11,988 nucleotides of DNA. It comes from CADCTB01 sp036269435 (GTDB lineage Bacteria > Actinomycetota > Acidimicrobiia > Acidimicrobiales > AC-14). Shown here in pieces: positions 7,214 through 11,988 of the stretch. Numbering within the stretch: position 1 is the first letter of the stretch; every line of letters begins with the position of its first letter. Location of the stretch: contig DATASA010000104.1 in assembly GCA_036269435.1 (NCBI GenBank), positions 1-11,988 on the forward strand, in the 5' to 3' direction. The position numbers and the translations under genes are program-made. The notes below the pieces were generated by a model. The model was not told where the DNA came from, did not search any database, and was given only the letters and a program-made list of their open reading frames with translations.

Positions 7214-7806
7214 ACTTGAAACGCCTTCTCGTCCTCAGCGTCGTCTTCGCCCTGGCCGGCGCCGTCCCGGCCTGGGCCCACGAGGAGATCAACCCGTCGA
7301 CGTTCCCCGTGAACAAGCCGGTGTTCCTGACCCTCACGACGGCGAACGACAAGCAGGTCAAGCTGACCAAGGTGACGATCACCGCGCCGCAGGGCCTCGA
7401 CTTCGGCGGCGCCACCCGCAGCTCGCCCGGCTGGACCGCCGCCCGGACCGACACCGCGGTGACCTGGACCGGGAGCTCGCTCGACCCGGGTCAGTACGAG
7501 ACCTTCGGGTTCGAGATCGAGGGCGCCGACCAGCCGGGCACGCTGACCTACAAGGCCACCCTGAGCTACGCCGACGGCAGTAGTGACGACGTCAGCGTGC
7601 CGGTGACGGCCACCGCAGCCGAGGCGACCACGTCGTCGTCGACCTCCAAGTCGTCGGGATCGGGTCGGGCCAACGCCGCCCTCGCCCTGGGCGTTCTGGC
7701 CCTTCTCGCCGCAGGAGCGGCCCTGGTGCGGGCCGGCCGCGGCCCGGCGGCAGCACCCTCGTCGGCGACGGCGAAGTCCGCCGCCGAAGCCCAGCAGGAC
7801 TGGTGA
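7210..7806 (+). CDS. YcnI-family (DUF1775) membrane-anchored copper-binding protein
   Basis: The 198-residue protein begins with a signal peptide ending AWA, giving His24 as the mature first residue (HEEINPSTFPVN). The following ~115 residues have the DUF1775 pattern: VFLTLTTANDKQVKLTKVTITAP, SPGWTAARTDTAVTWTG and FGFEIEGADQPGTLTYKATLSY. Characterised YcnI binds Cu(II) through the N-terminal His as a monohistidine brace with a nearby Trp; W74 or W86 could serve here. A Ser/Thr linker (140-152) leads to one C-terminal helix (about 153-175) and a short Ala-rich tail, so the domain is held outside the membrane. The start is the GTG at 7210, overlapping the copCD stop (GTGA), with AAGGGAG at 7196-7202 as Shine-Dalgarno. 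The gene ends in another GTGA overlap. It probably passes copper to or from the preceding CopCD protein. Confidence 0.9.
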   Translation: MNLKRLLVLSVVFALAGAVPAWAHEEINPSTFPVNKPVFLTLTTANDKQVKLTKVTITAPQGLDFGGATRSSPGWTAARTDTAVTWTGSSLDPGQYETFGFEIEGADQPGTLTYKATLSYADGSSDDVSVPVTATAAEATTSSSTSKSSGSGRANAALALGVLALLAAGAALVRAGRGPAAAPSSATAKSAAEAQQDW

Positions 7807-8420
7807 GCACCCGGAGCCAGCGCCTCGTCCTCGTCCTCGGCACCGTCGCCCTCCTGGGCCTCGGGCCGGGGGCGGGCGCGGCGTGGGCGCACGGTGGAGC
7901 GGGGTCCTCGGCCGATACTGTGAGTGCGTTCCTCCTCACCGGCGAGTTCGGCCTGGTGTCCTGGTTCCTCAACCTACGAAGGAGGGAGAAGACCTCGGGA
8001 AAGAAGAAGAAGTTCCTCTGGGTCCTGGTGCCGGTCATGCTGGGCGTGCTCGCCCTGGCCCTGACCGCCGGCTCGTGGGCGCCCAAGACCAAGCCGTCGA
8101 AGAACCGCCCGGTCACCGCCGCTCGCCTGGCCATCGTCGACCCGACGCCGAACGAGGTCACCGGCCCGGACGTGCCGCTGCGGCTCGAGCTGACCGGGGG
8201 GACCATCGTCCAGGCGACCAGCACGCGGCTGAGCCCGACCGAGGGCCACGTCCACCTCTACGTCGACGGCAAGCTGGTGTCGATGACCTACGGGCTGACG
8301 GACGACCTGAAGAACCTGTCACCCGGCCCCCACTCGCTTCGGGCCGAGTTCGTGGCCGCCGACCACGCTCCGTTCAAGAACCCGGTCGTCGCCGCGGTCC
8401 TGATCCAGGTCCAGAGCTAG
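7803..8420 (+). CDS. Membrane protein with His-containing outer domain, last gene of the copper operon
   Basis: The 205-residue product starts at GTG 7803 in a GTGA overlap with the ycnI-like stop. An N-terminal hydrophobic segment (7-29) ends AWA before His30, like the signal peptides of the two upstream proteins. A second hydrophobic stretch (about 38-57) is followed by an RRREK..KKKK loop, then a third (71-90). The C-terminal 115 residues should therefore be outside. That domain reads PTPNEVTGPDVPLRLELTGG, EGHVHLYVDGKLVS (H149, H151), GPHSLRAEFVAADHAPF (H177, H188). It is beta-rich, resembling small extracytoplasmic domains with an H-x-H-L-x-x-D-G motif (DUF4399-like, low certainty). A copper-related role is inferred from the operon, the N-terminal His and the His pattern. 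Its 3' end overlaps the convergent - strand gene by 47 bases. Confidence 0.8.
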   Translation: MSTRSQRLVLVLGTVALLGLGPGAGAAWAHGGAGSSADTVSAFLLTGEFGLVSWFLNLRRREKTSGKKKKFLWVLVPVMLGVLALALTAGSWAPKTKPSKNRPVTAARLAIVDPTPNEVTGPDVPLRLELTGGTIVQATSTRLSPTEGHVHLYVDGKLVSMTYGLTDDLKNLSPGPHSLRAEFVAADHAPFKNPVVAAVLIQVQS

Positions 8421-9273
8421 GAGGCCGGGAGGGGCGCCCGCCGCCCCCGCTGCGGCCGCCGCCGCCTCTGCCGTTGCCGTTGCCGCGGCCCGATTTCGGC
8501 GGCGAGCCGCCCGAGCCCCGCCGCCGGGACAGGAGCACGCCGACGACGACGGCCACCACGACGACGACCGCAGCGATGCCGACCCCGACGAGTGCCCCGC
8601 CGGACCCGCCCTTCTTCACCCCGGTACGAGGCGGGTTGTGGCTGGCGGCCACGAAGTAGCCGGGGCCGGTCAGCTGGGAGAACAGACCGTTGCTGTCGCC
8701 GAAGGGCCGCCCGCCGGTGTCCTGCCAGGTATTGCCATCGGAGGAGTACAGCAGCGCGGACACCGGCCCGGCACCGGTCAGCGCGATCGTCCCGGGCTTG
8801 GCCAGGCTGGTCACGACCTGGCCCGACGGCTCGTAAGTGAACGTCACCCTGTAGGCGTTGCCTTCGGGGCGCAGGCCGGACGGCAAGGGGCCCAGCGTGC
8901 CCGGATCGAGGGGTGTGACCTGCGCCCGAACCGACGAATCGGGGAAGTGGACGGGGATCGATCCGGTGTCGAGGCCGGCGATGGCCTGGCCGTCGTCGGT
9001 CGTGGTGTTGCTGGCCACCGACCCGTCGGGGCCGAGGGTGACTTGCTGGTTGGCCTCCGAGGGCTTCTTGTTGTCCTTGGCGAACTCGGCCGGGGGATTG
9101 ACCCACTTGTAGGGGGCCGGCGGCGCGAACCCGTCGAACAGCGGTCGCACGGCTCGCCCGGTCAGATGGGGCGTGACGAGGGCGGCGATCACGTACAGGG
9201 CGGCGATGGCCAGTCCGGCGGCCACCGCCCCGAGCCGGCCGTGGCGGAGCGCCGCCCCCCGGCCGCTCGTCAC
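8374..9273 (-). CDS. Unrecognised two-TM surface protein with Gly/Arg-rich tail
   Basis: I do not recognise a family. The 299-residue protein is predicted to have an N-terminal membrane segment (about 13-35), a soluble outer region (36-235), a second very hydrophobic helix (about 236-258, Val-rich) followed by SRRR, and a low-complexity tail to the end built of Gly, Arg, Ser and Pro. The outer region contains VTLGPDGSVASNTTTDDG, DTGSIPVHFPDSSV, NAYRVTFTYEPSGQVV, GTIALTGAGPVSALLYSSDG and GYFVAAS. The Gly/Ser/Thr/Val content and short repeats suggest a beta-sandwich. The start is GTG at 9273, overlapping the stop of the upstream substrate-binding protein (GTGA); an extension further upstream would be Pro/Arg-rich shadow sequence. 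It is the last gene of a three-gene operon, which suggests it works with the lipoprotein and CPBP protein. The 3' end overlaps the copper operon's last gene. Confidence 0.7.
   Translation of the reverse strand: MTSGRGAALRHGRLGAVAAGLAIAALYVIAALVTPHLTGRAVRPLFDGFAPPAPYKWVNPPAEFAKDNKKPSEANQQVTLGPDGSVASNTTTDDGQAIAGLDTGSIPVHFPDSSVRAQVTPLDPGTLGPLPSGLRPEGNAYRVTFTYEPSGQVVTSLAKPGTIALTGAGPVSALLYSSDGNTWQDTGGRPFGDSNGLFSQLTGPGYFVAASHNPPRTGVKKGGSGGALVGVGIAAVVVVVAVVVGVLLSRRRGSGGSPPKSGRGNGNGRGGGGRSGGGGRPSRPPSSGPGSGPRRRPGS
8431..8447. terminator. Possible GC hairpin after the copper operon
   Basis: GGGGCG (8431-8436) and CGCCCC (8442-8447) form a 6-bp stem with a 5-base loop, 10 bases after the stop at 8420. 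There is no T-run and the site lies inside the coding tail of the convergent - strand gene, so it may only reflect Gly-rich coding sequence. Confidence 0.25.
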
Positions 9274-10562
9274 CGGGTCTGGATGGGGATGGACGTGAGC
9301 GGGCGCGTCGCGAAGGCGGGGGGATACACGACGGCCTGGGTGTGGCTGTCGACCCACTGCCAGATCACGCTCACCGCGGCCCGGTTCTCCCCGGCGTCGT
9401 GGGCGCCGGGCGGGGCCAGGTCGAGACCGGCCCCGTTCGACAAGGTGCCGATCGGCAGCTTCAACGTGCGGGCGGTCGCGGCCACGTCGGCCGCGCTCAG
9501 CCCGGGCGACGCGGGCAGCACGTGGCCGACCAGGGCCCAGGCGTTCGAGAAGCCGCCGAGGGCGGCCGGGCTCATGACCGCGTGGTACTGCGTCTGGTAC
9601 TGGTCCCGGGCCCAGAGCAGGTTCTGGCGCCCCTCGGGGCTGAGGGCGTCCTCGCGCACGTCGTCGCCGTCGGGCTTGTCCGAGGCGAACAGGCCGACGG
9701 CTCCCGCGCCCAGCGCGGCGGCGAAGGCGGGCATGCAGTAGCTCGAGCTGGTGCCGACCGACGCCAGCAGCGGGAGCTGTTGGGCGATGGTGGCCTGGCG
9801 GATGGCGATGCCGTCGTCGAGGTAGGCCGACACGAACAGGACGTCCGGGTGGGTCTGGGCGATCTCGGCGACGAGCTGCTGGGGATCCAGGTTGTTGACG
9901 TCGTAGGGAAAGGCCCCGGCCAGCTCGGCGCCGGAGGCGTTGACCTCGTCGACCGCGCCCAGGCCCACGGCGCGGCCGTAGGCGTCGTTGACGTAGGCGA
10001 TGGCGTAGCGCTTCGGCGCCGCCGGGAGCAGAGGCGCCAGCTCGTTCTCGACGAAGGCCACGCCGCCGCGGCCCAGGTTCGACCCCGAGGGGGCGATCCG
10101 GAAGAAGGTCTGGCCCGCGCCCGCGCCGTCGGCCGTCTCACCGACCGCACCGGTTTCCCACAAAAGCATCCCGTCCTGGCTGGCCGCCACGCTGGCCGGG
10201 CCCGATATGGTGCTGCCGTAGGTGCCCAGCAGGACCTGGACCCCTGCCGCGTGCAACTTGTCGACTGCCTGGCGGGCGTCGGAGCCAGCCTCCACGTCGA
10301 GCAGCTTCAGCTTGATCTGCTTGCCGTGGAGCCCCCCCTGGCTGTTGGCCAGTTGGACGGCCAGCGCCGCGCCCCGCTCCTCGTCGACCCCGCCCGGTCC
10401 CTGCTTGCCCGACGTCGGGTAGATGGCGCCCAGGGTGACGGTGGAGCCCGAGCCGGTGTCGCCCGTCGACGAGCACGCGGTGGCCACCAGGGCCATCACC
10501 GTGGCGGCGACGAGCAGTGTGGTCGGTCGTCGTCGTCCGGGTCGCCCCGACCGGAAGGTCAC
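9270..10562 (-). CDS. Orphan ABC-type substrate-binding lipoprotein (Peripla_BP_6 / LivK-like)
   Basis: The 430-residue protein starts with RRRPTTLLVAATVMALVATAC, a lipoprotein signal with Cys30 as the likely lipidated residue. The -3 residue is Ala, slightly off the lipobox consensus. The mature part has the type-I binding-protein layout of branched-chain amino acid receptors: VTLGAIYPTSGKQGPGG (42-58), GAALAVQLANSQGGLHGKQI, VQVLLGTYGSTISGPASVAAS, FFRIAPSGSNLGRGGVAF, YAIAYVNDAYGRAVGLGAVDEV, PDVLFVSAYLDDGIAIRQA, and a closing VIWQWVDSHTQAVVYPP. Such proteins bind small organic ligands outside the membrane and normally feed an ABC permease. No permease or ATPase gene is here. It sits between a CPBP protease gene and an unknown surface protein gene, with GTGA overlaps at both ends. 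It may be a ligand sensor or serve a distant transporter. The start at GTG 10562 gives a clean signal peptide; earlier in-frame codons add only shadow sequence. Confidence 0.87.
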   Translation of the reverse strand: MTFRSGRPGRRRPTTLLVAATVMALVATACSSTGDTGSGSTVTLGAIYPTSGKQGPGGVDEERGAALAVQLANSQGGLHGKQIKLKLLDVEAGSDARQAVDKLHAAGVQVLLGTYGSTISGPASVAASQDGMLLWETGAVGETADGAGAGQTFFRIAPSGSNLGRGGVAFVENELAPLLPAAPKRYAIAYVNDAYGRAVGLGAVDEVNASGAELAGAFPYDVNNLDPQQLVAEIAQTHPDVLFVSAYLDDGIAIRQATIAQQLPLLASVGTSSSYCMPAFAAALGAGAVGLFASDKPDGDDVREDALSPEGRQNLLWARDQYQTQYHAVMSPAALGGFSNAWALVGHVLPASPGLSAADVAATARTLKLPIGTLSNGAGLDLAPPGAHDAGENRAAVSVIWQWVDSHTQAVVYPPAFATRPLTSIPIQTR

Positions 10563-11182
10563 AGGACCGCCAGGACGTTCGCCGCCACGTGGGTGACCGC
10601 CGGCACGGTCCAGCGGCCGGTCACGGCCCGCTGCCAGCCCAGGATCAGCCCGGCGGCCAGGTCGAGTGGAAGGACCGACGCGCCCCATACGGTGACGTGG
10701 ACAGCCGCGAAGCACAGGGCCGATCCGACGACGGCGACCGCCGGGCCCCGGGGCTCGAGCAACCCGTACAGCAGCCGGCGGAAGAAGGCCTCCTCGGCGA
10801 TCGCGGCGAGGCTGTTGAGCAGCAGAGGGGCGACGGACACGGGCAGGGCGAGGGTGCCGCCCGGGCCCAGCAGCCGGCCGACGGCGAAGGCCCCGACGCC
10901 GAGGGCCAGGGCCATCGCAGGCGCGAGCGGGGTCATCGGCGCCCGGTCACCTGTACGGGCCGGGGTGTCTGTAGCCGGCTCCAGCGGCCAGCGCAGCCCG
11001 ATCAGGCCGAGAGCCACGAAGAGGGCCACCAGCAGGGCGGTGGGGTCGGCAACGGCCCGCACGGCCAGCGGTCGGGCCAGGAGGGCGGCCGAACCCAGGA
11101 CGACGACGGTTCCGGCCGCACCCGGCCACCGTCGGGGAAGGCGGGCGGCGGGAGCGGCGGCCTCGGGGGAGACGGCGGTCAC
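10559..11182 (-). CDS. CPBP-family (Rce1/Abi-type) intramembrane metalloprotease
   Basis: This 207-residue polytopic membrane protein carries the three CPBP signatures. Motif 1 is EEAFFRR (E130, E131, R135). Motif 2 is FAAVH (F158, H162), inside LCFAAVHVTVWG. Motif 3 is HVAAN (H198, N202) near the C-terminus. These residues form the catalytic or metal site in Rce1-type proteases; bacterial members act on prenylated proteins or unknown membrane substrates, or in bacteriocin immunity. Hydrophobic segments lie around 22-45, 47-64, 85-105, 112-130, 147-168 and 172-190. The start is GTG 11182, 6 bases after a TAGGCT -10-like box, implying a leaderless mRNA. The stop overlaps the start of the lipoprotein gene (GTGA), making it the first gene of the - strand operon. 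The substrate is unknown; the co-encoded lipoprotein or surface protein are candidates. Confidence 0.88.
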   Translation of the reverse strand: MTAVSPEAAAPAARLPRRWPGAAGTVVVLGSAALLARPLAVRAVADPTALLVALFVALGLIGLRWPLEPATDTPARTGDRAPMTPLAPAMALALGVGAFAVGRLLGPGGTLALPVSVAPLLLNSLAAIAEEAFFRRLLYGLLEPRGPAVAVVGSALCFAAVHVTVWGASVLPLDLAAGLILGWQRAVTGRWTVPAVTHVAANVLAVL

Positions 11183-11188
11183 GGCGAG

Positions 11189-11194
11189 AGCCTA
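11189..11194 (-). promoter_or_regulatory. Putative -10 box (TAGGCT) of the CPBP operon
   Basis: Read on the - strand, TAGGCT at 11194-11189 is followed by 6 bases and then the GTG start at 11182, matching the leaderless spacing seen before 831 and 4787. No Shine-Dalgarno fits in the gap. No strong -35 is visible upstream (around 11212-11217). Confidence 0.5.
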
Positions 11195-11222
11195 AACGCA
11201 GCGTCCGCATCGTTTGCAGGCA

Positions 11223-11234
11223 CCCGTCGACGGG
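11223..11234. promoter_or_regulatory. 12-bp perfect palindrome in the divergent promoter region
   Basis: CCCGTCGACGGG is a perfect 12-bp palindrome centred between the two divergent genes (CPBP start 11182, GlsB-like start about 11252). Its position would suit a small dimeric regulator. GC-rich DNA gives such palindromes by chance fairly often. Confidence 0.25.
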
Positions 11235-11537
11235 AACCACGCGGCCCTGCCGTGCTTTTCGGAGACTTCCTGATCGGCTTCGTCCTCGGCGTCATCGTGG
11301 TTGGCCTCATCGCCGGCGCCCTCGCCTGCCTCATCGTGCCGGGGCGCGACTCCATGAGCATCGGGCGCCACCATCGTGCCGGGCATCGTCGGCTCGTTCG
11401 TCGGCGGCTTCCTGGCCGACGTGCTCGTCCGCAGCGACAACGCCGACCTCGGCCTCAGCTCCGCCGGCATCTTCGGCTCCGTCGCCGCCGCCGTCATCGT
11501 GCTGCTCATCTACAACGCCGTCACCCACCGCGAGGTC

Positions 11538-11630
11538 CACGCCGAACCCCTCCCGAACCGGGGTCATCCAGTGTCGTATGTCGCATTGGGTGTCACCAGT
11601 TCGGCGGAGGGGGGGCTGAGCCGAGCGGGC
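11538..11630 (+). repeat. Repeat unit 1 (93 bp)
   Basis: The hairpin spans 11547-11612: CCCCTCC 11547-11553 pairs with GGAGGGG 11606-11612, CGAAC 11554-11558 with GTTCG 11599-11603, and CCAGTG 11568-11573 with CATTGG 11584-11589. The single C-to-T change in the inner right arm keeps pairing as G-U. It has a 7-G run, two longer than unit 2. Confidence 0.85.
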
Positions 11631-11720
11631 CACGCCGAACCCCTCCCGAACCGGGGTCATCCAGTGTCGTATGTCGCACTGGGTGTCACCAGTTGGCGGA
11701 GGGGGCTGAGCCGAGCGGGC
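11631..11720 (+). repeat. Repeat unit 2 (90 bp)
   Basis: It is nearly identical to unit 1 (hairpin 11640-11704), with one C lost in GTTCGG (now GTTGG) and two G lost from the G-run, a net change of 3 bases. The inner stem CCAGTG/CACTGG is perfect. The flanking CACGCCGAAC at its start is the same as in unit 1. Confidence 0.85.
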
Positions 11721-11807
11721 TCCGGCCGGACCCGCTCCCGAACCGGGGTCGTCCAGTGTCGTATGTCGCACTGGGTGTCACCAGTTCGGCGGAGAGGCTG
11801 AGCCGAC
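11721..11807 (+). repeat. Repeat unit 3 (about 87 bp, most diverged)
   Basis: The first ~15 bases and the last ~15 bases differ from units 1 and 2, but the core from TCCCGAACCGGGGTC to GGCGGAG is kept. The outer stem is reduced to CTCC (11735-11738) with GGAG (11791-11794). An A-to-G change (GTCGTCC instead of GTCATCC) replaces an A-U pair by G-U. The right end is approximate. Confidence 0.75.
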
Positions 11808-11817
11808 CCCGGACGCG

Positions 11818-11847
11818 ACTCCGCCGGGCCCGAGGGCCCGGCGGAGT
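11818..11847. terminator. Strong GC hairpin, probable bidirectional terminator
   Basis: ACTCCGCCGGGCCC (11818-11831) and GGGCCCGGCGGAGT (11834-11847) are perfect 14-base inverted repeats; in practice a 13-bp stem with a CGAG loop. It lies between a + strand gene/repeat array and the end of a convergent - strand gene (stop at 11880), where termination is needed from both sides. There is no T-run on either strand, as is common for actinobacterial terminators. Confidence 0.7.
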
Positions 11848-11879
11848 ACGGAACTACCGGTTACTGCGTACTGCGAGTG

Positions 11880-11988
11880 TTACTTGCGCACCGAAGCGGT
11901 GACGGGGACGTCACGGCGGCGGGCCTGGCGGACGAAGGCGACGAAGCCAGCGCCGAACAGGGCCAGGCCGAGGGCGCCGAGGCCGACG
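11880..11988 (-). CDS. C-terminal membrane anchor of a - strand protein, truncated by the window edge
   Basis: Reading the - strand back from the TAA at 11880-11882, the frame is open to the window end and gives 35 residues. A hydrophobic helix (VGLGALGLALFGAGFVAFV) is followed by a basic tail, RQARRRDVPVTASVRK. This layout, one helix then positive charges at the extreme C-terminus, is typical of an anchor holding a secreted domain outside the membrane, with the tail in the cytoplasm. No LPXTG can be seen in the visible part. The function is unknown. The stop is 33 bases from the GC hairpin at 11818-11847, which would terminate its transcript. It could also be the last helix of a polytopic protein. 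Confidence 0.6.
   Translation of the reverse strand, partial: VGLGALGLALFGAGFVAFVRQARRRDVPVTASVRK

Larger units (their letters stand above)
11252..11801 (+). pseudogene. GlsB/YeaQ/YmgE-type small membrane protein, apparently frameshifted, reading into a repeat array
   Basis: From GTG 11252 the frame encodes FLIGFVLGVIVVGLIAGAL, then CLIVPGRDSMSIG. The frame is then lost near 11363-11366, and the next frame continues with ATIVPGIVGSFVGGFLADVL, LGLSSAGIFGSVAAAVIVLL and IYNAVTHREV. Joined, this is a full three-helix GlsB/YeaQ (transglycosylase-associated) protein of about 95 residues, a small inner-membrane family of uncertain, often stress-linked role. Removing one G from the GGG at 11363-11365 restores the frame exactly. 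Cause could be a sequencing error in a G-run, a true inactivating mutation or, less likely, programmed shifting. Family homology ends by about 11537; the frame then continues without a stop through two repeat units and into a third, to 11801. An alternative start is GTG 11297. No clear RBS is visible. Confidence 0.65.
11538..11807 (+). repeat. Array of three tandem ~90-bp structured repeats
   Basis: Three head-to-tail copies lie at 11538-11630 (93 bp), 11631-11720 (90 bp) and 11721 to about 11807 (87 bp). Every copy contains CTCCCGAACCGGGGTC, TCCAGTGTCGTATGTCGCA and TGGGTGTCACCAGTT (copy 1 has one change in the middle part). Each copy can fold into one long interrupted hairpin: an outer CCCCTCC with GGAGGGG, CGAAC with GTTCG, GGT-CA with TG-ACC across a bulge, and an inner CCAGTG with CACTGG around a loop of about 10 bases. 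An alternative short hairpin, ACTGG with CCAGT, uses the same inner arm. The array begins where the GlsB-like homology ends and is followed by a strong GC hairpin. It has no direct-repeat/spacer pattern of CRISPR. It may be a REP/MITE-like element or a structured RNA region. Confidence 0.85.

Noticed and set aside
8417..9106. Alternative - strand frame within the unknown two-TM protein gene
   Set aside because: It is Arg/Gly-rich without a membrane or domain pattern, whereas the frame ending at 8374 has two clean TM helices and a GTGA overlap start.
9342..11195. Long + strand open frame over the binding lipoprotein and CPBP genes (617 codons)
   Set aside because: It crosses two well-supported - strand genes, has biased composition and matches no family.
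11331..11771. - strand open frame across the repeat array, encoding repeated GDTQCDIRHWMTPV
   Set aside because: The periodic peptide is just the repeat read backwards, has no start signal, and the same frame runs antisense through conserved GlsB-like sequence.
11538..11807. CRISPR array
   Set aside because: The copies are contiguous ~90-bp tandem units with no short constant repeat separated by unique spacers, and there are no cas genes in the window.

Overview
This is a very GC-rich window with heavily G/C-biased third codon positions. A split glycine decarboxylase (GcvPA plus GcvPB), GTG starts, 4-base GTGA gene overlaps and TAGNCT boxes placed 6-8 bases before start codons point to a high-GC actinobacterium, plausibly Acidimicrobiia-like. 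That placement is inference. Nearly every base is coding, and only the last ~450 bases look different.

Left part, + strand. The window opens inside a glutathionyl-hydroquinone reductase-type GST (1-774). A glycine-cleavage operon follows: gcvT (831-1886), gcvPA (1898-3223) and gcvPB (3220-4758). Together they encode the T protein and both halves of the P protein. No H protein (gcvH) is present, so the lipoyl carrier must come from elsewhere in the genome.

Middle, + strand. A copper-handling operon appears to start at its own leaderless-type promoter: a four-helix membrane protein (4787-5401), a CopC-CopD-YtkA-like fusion (5432-7213), a YcnI/DUF1775 protein (7210-7806) and a membrane protein with a His-containing outer domain (7803-8420). 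The last three all have a predicted signal-cleavage site directly before a histidine, the hallmark of N-terminal-His copper sites. The layout resembles Bacillus subtilis ycnJ-ycnI with two extra membrane proteins.

Right part, - strand. A convergent operon reads from 11182 down to 8374: a CPBP (Rce1/Abi-type) intramembrane protease, an orphan Peripla_BP_6-type substrate-binding lipoprotein, and an unrecognised two-TM surface protein with a Gly/Arg-rich tail. All junctions are GTGA overlaps and no ABC permease or ATPase is present. This is the most system-like uncharacterised cassette in the window.

Far right. Divergent from the CPBP gene is a GlsB/YeaQ-type small membrane protein gene that appears frameshifted. 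It runs into three tandem ~90-bp repeats, each able to fold into a long interrupted hairpin. A strong GC hairpin, probably a bidirectional terminator, follows. The last ~110 bases hold the C-terminal membrane anchor of another - strand gene.
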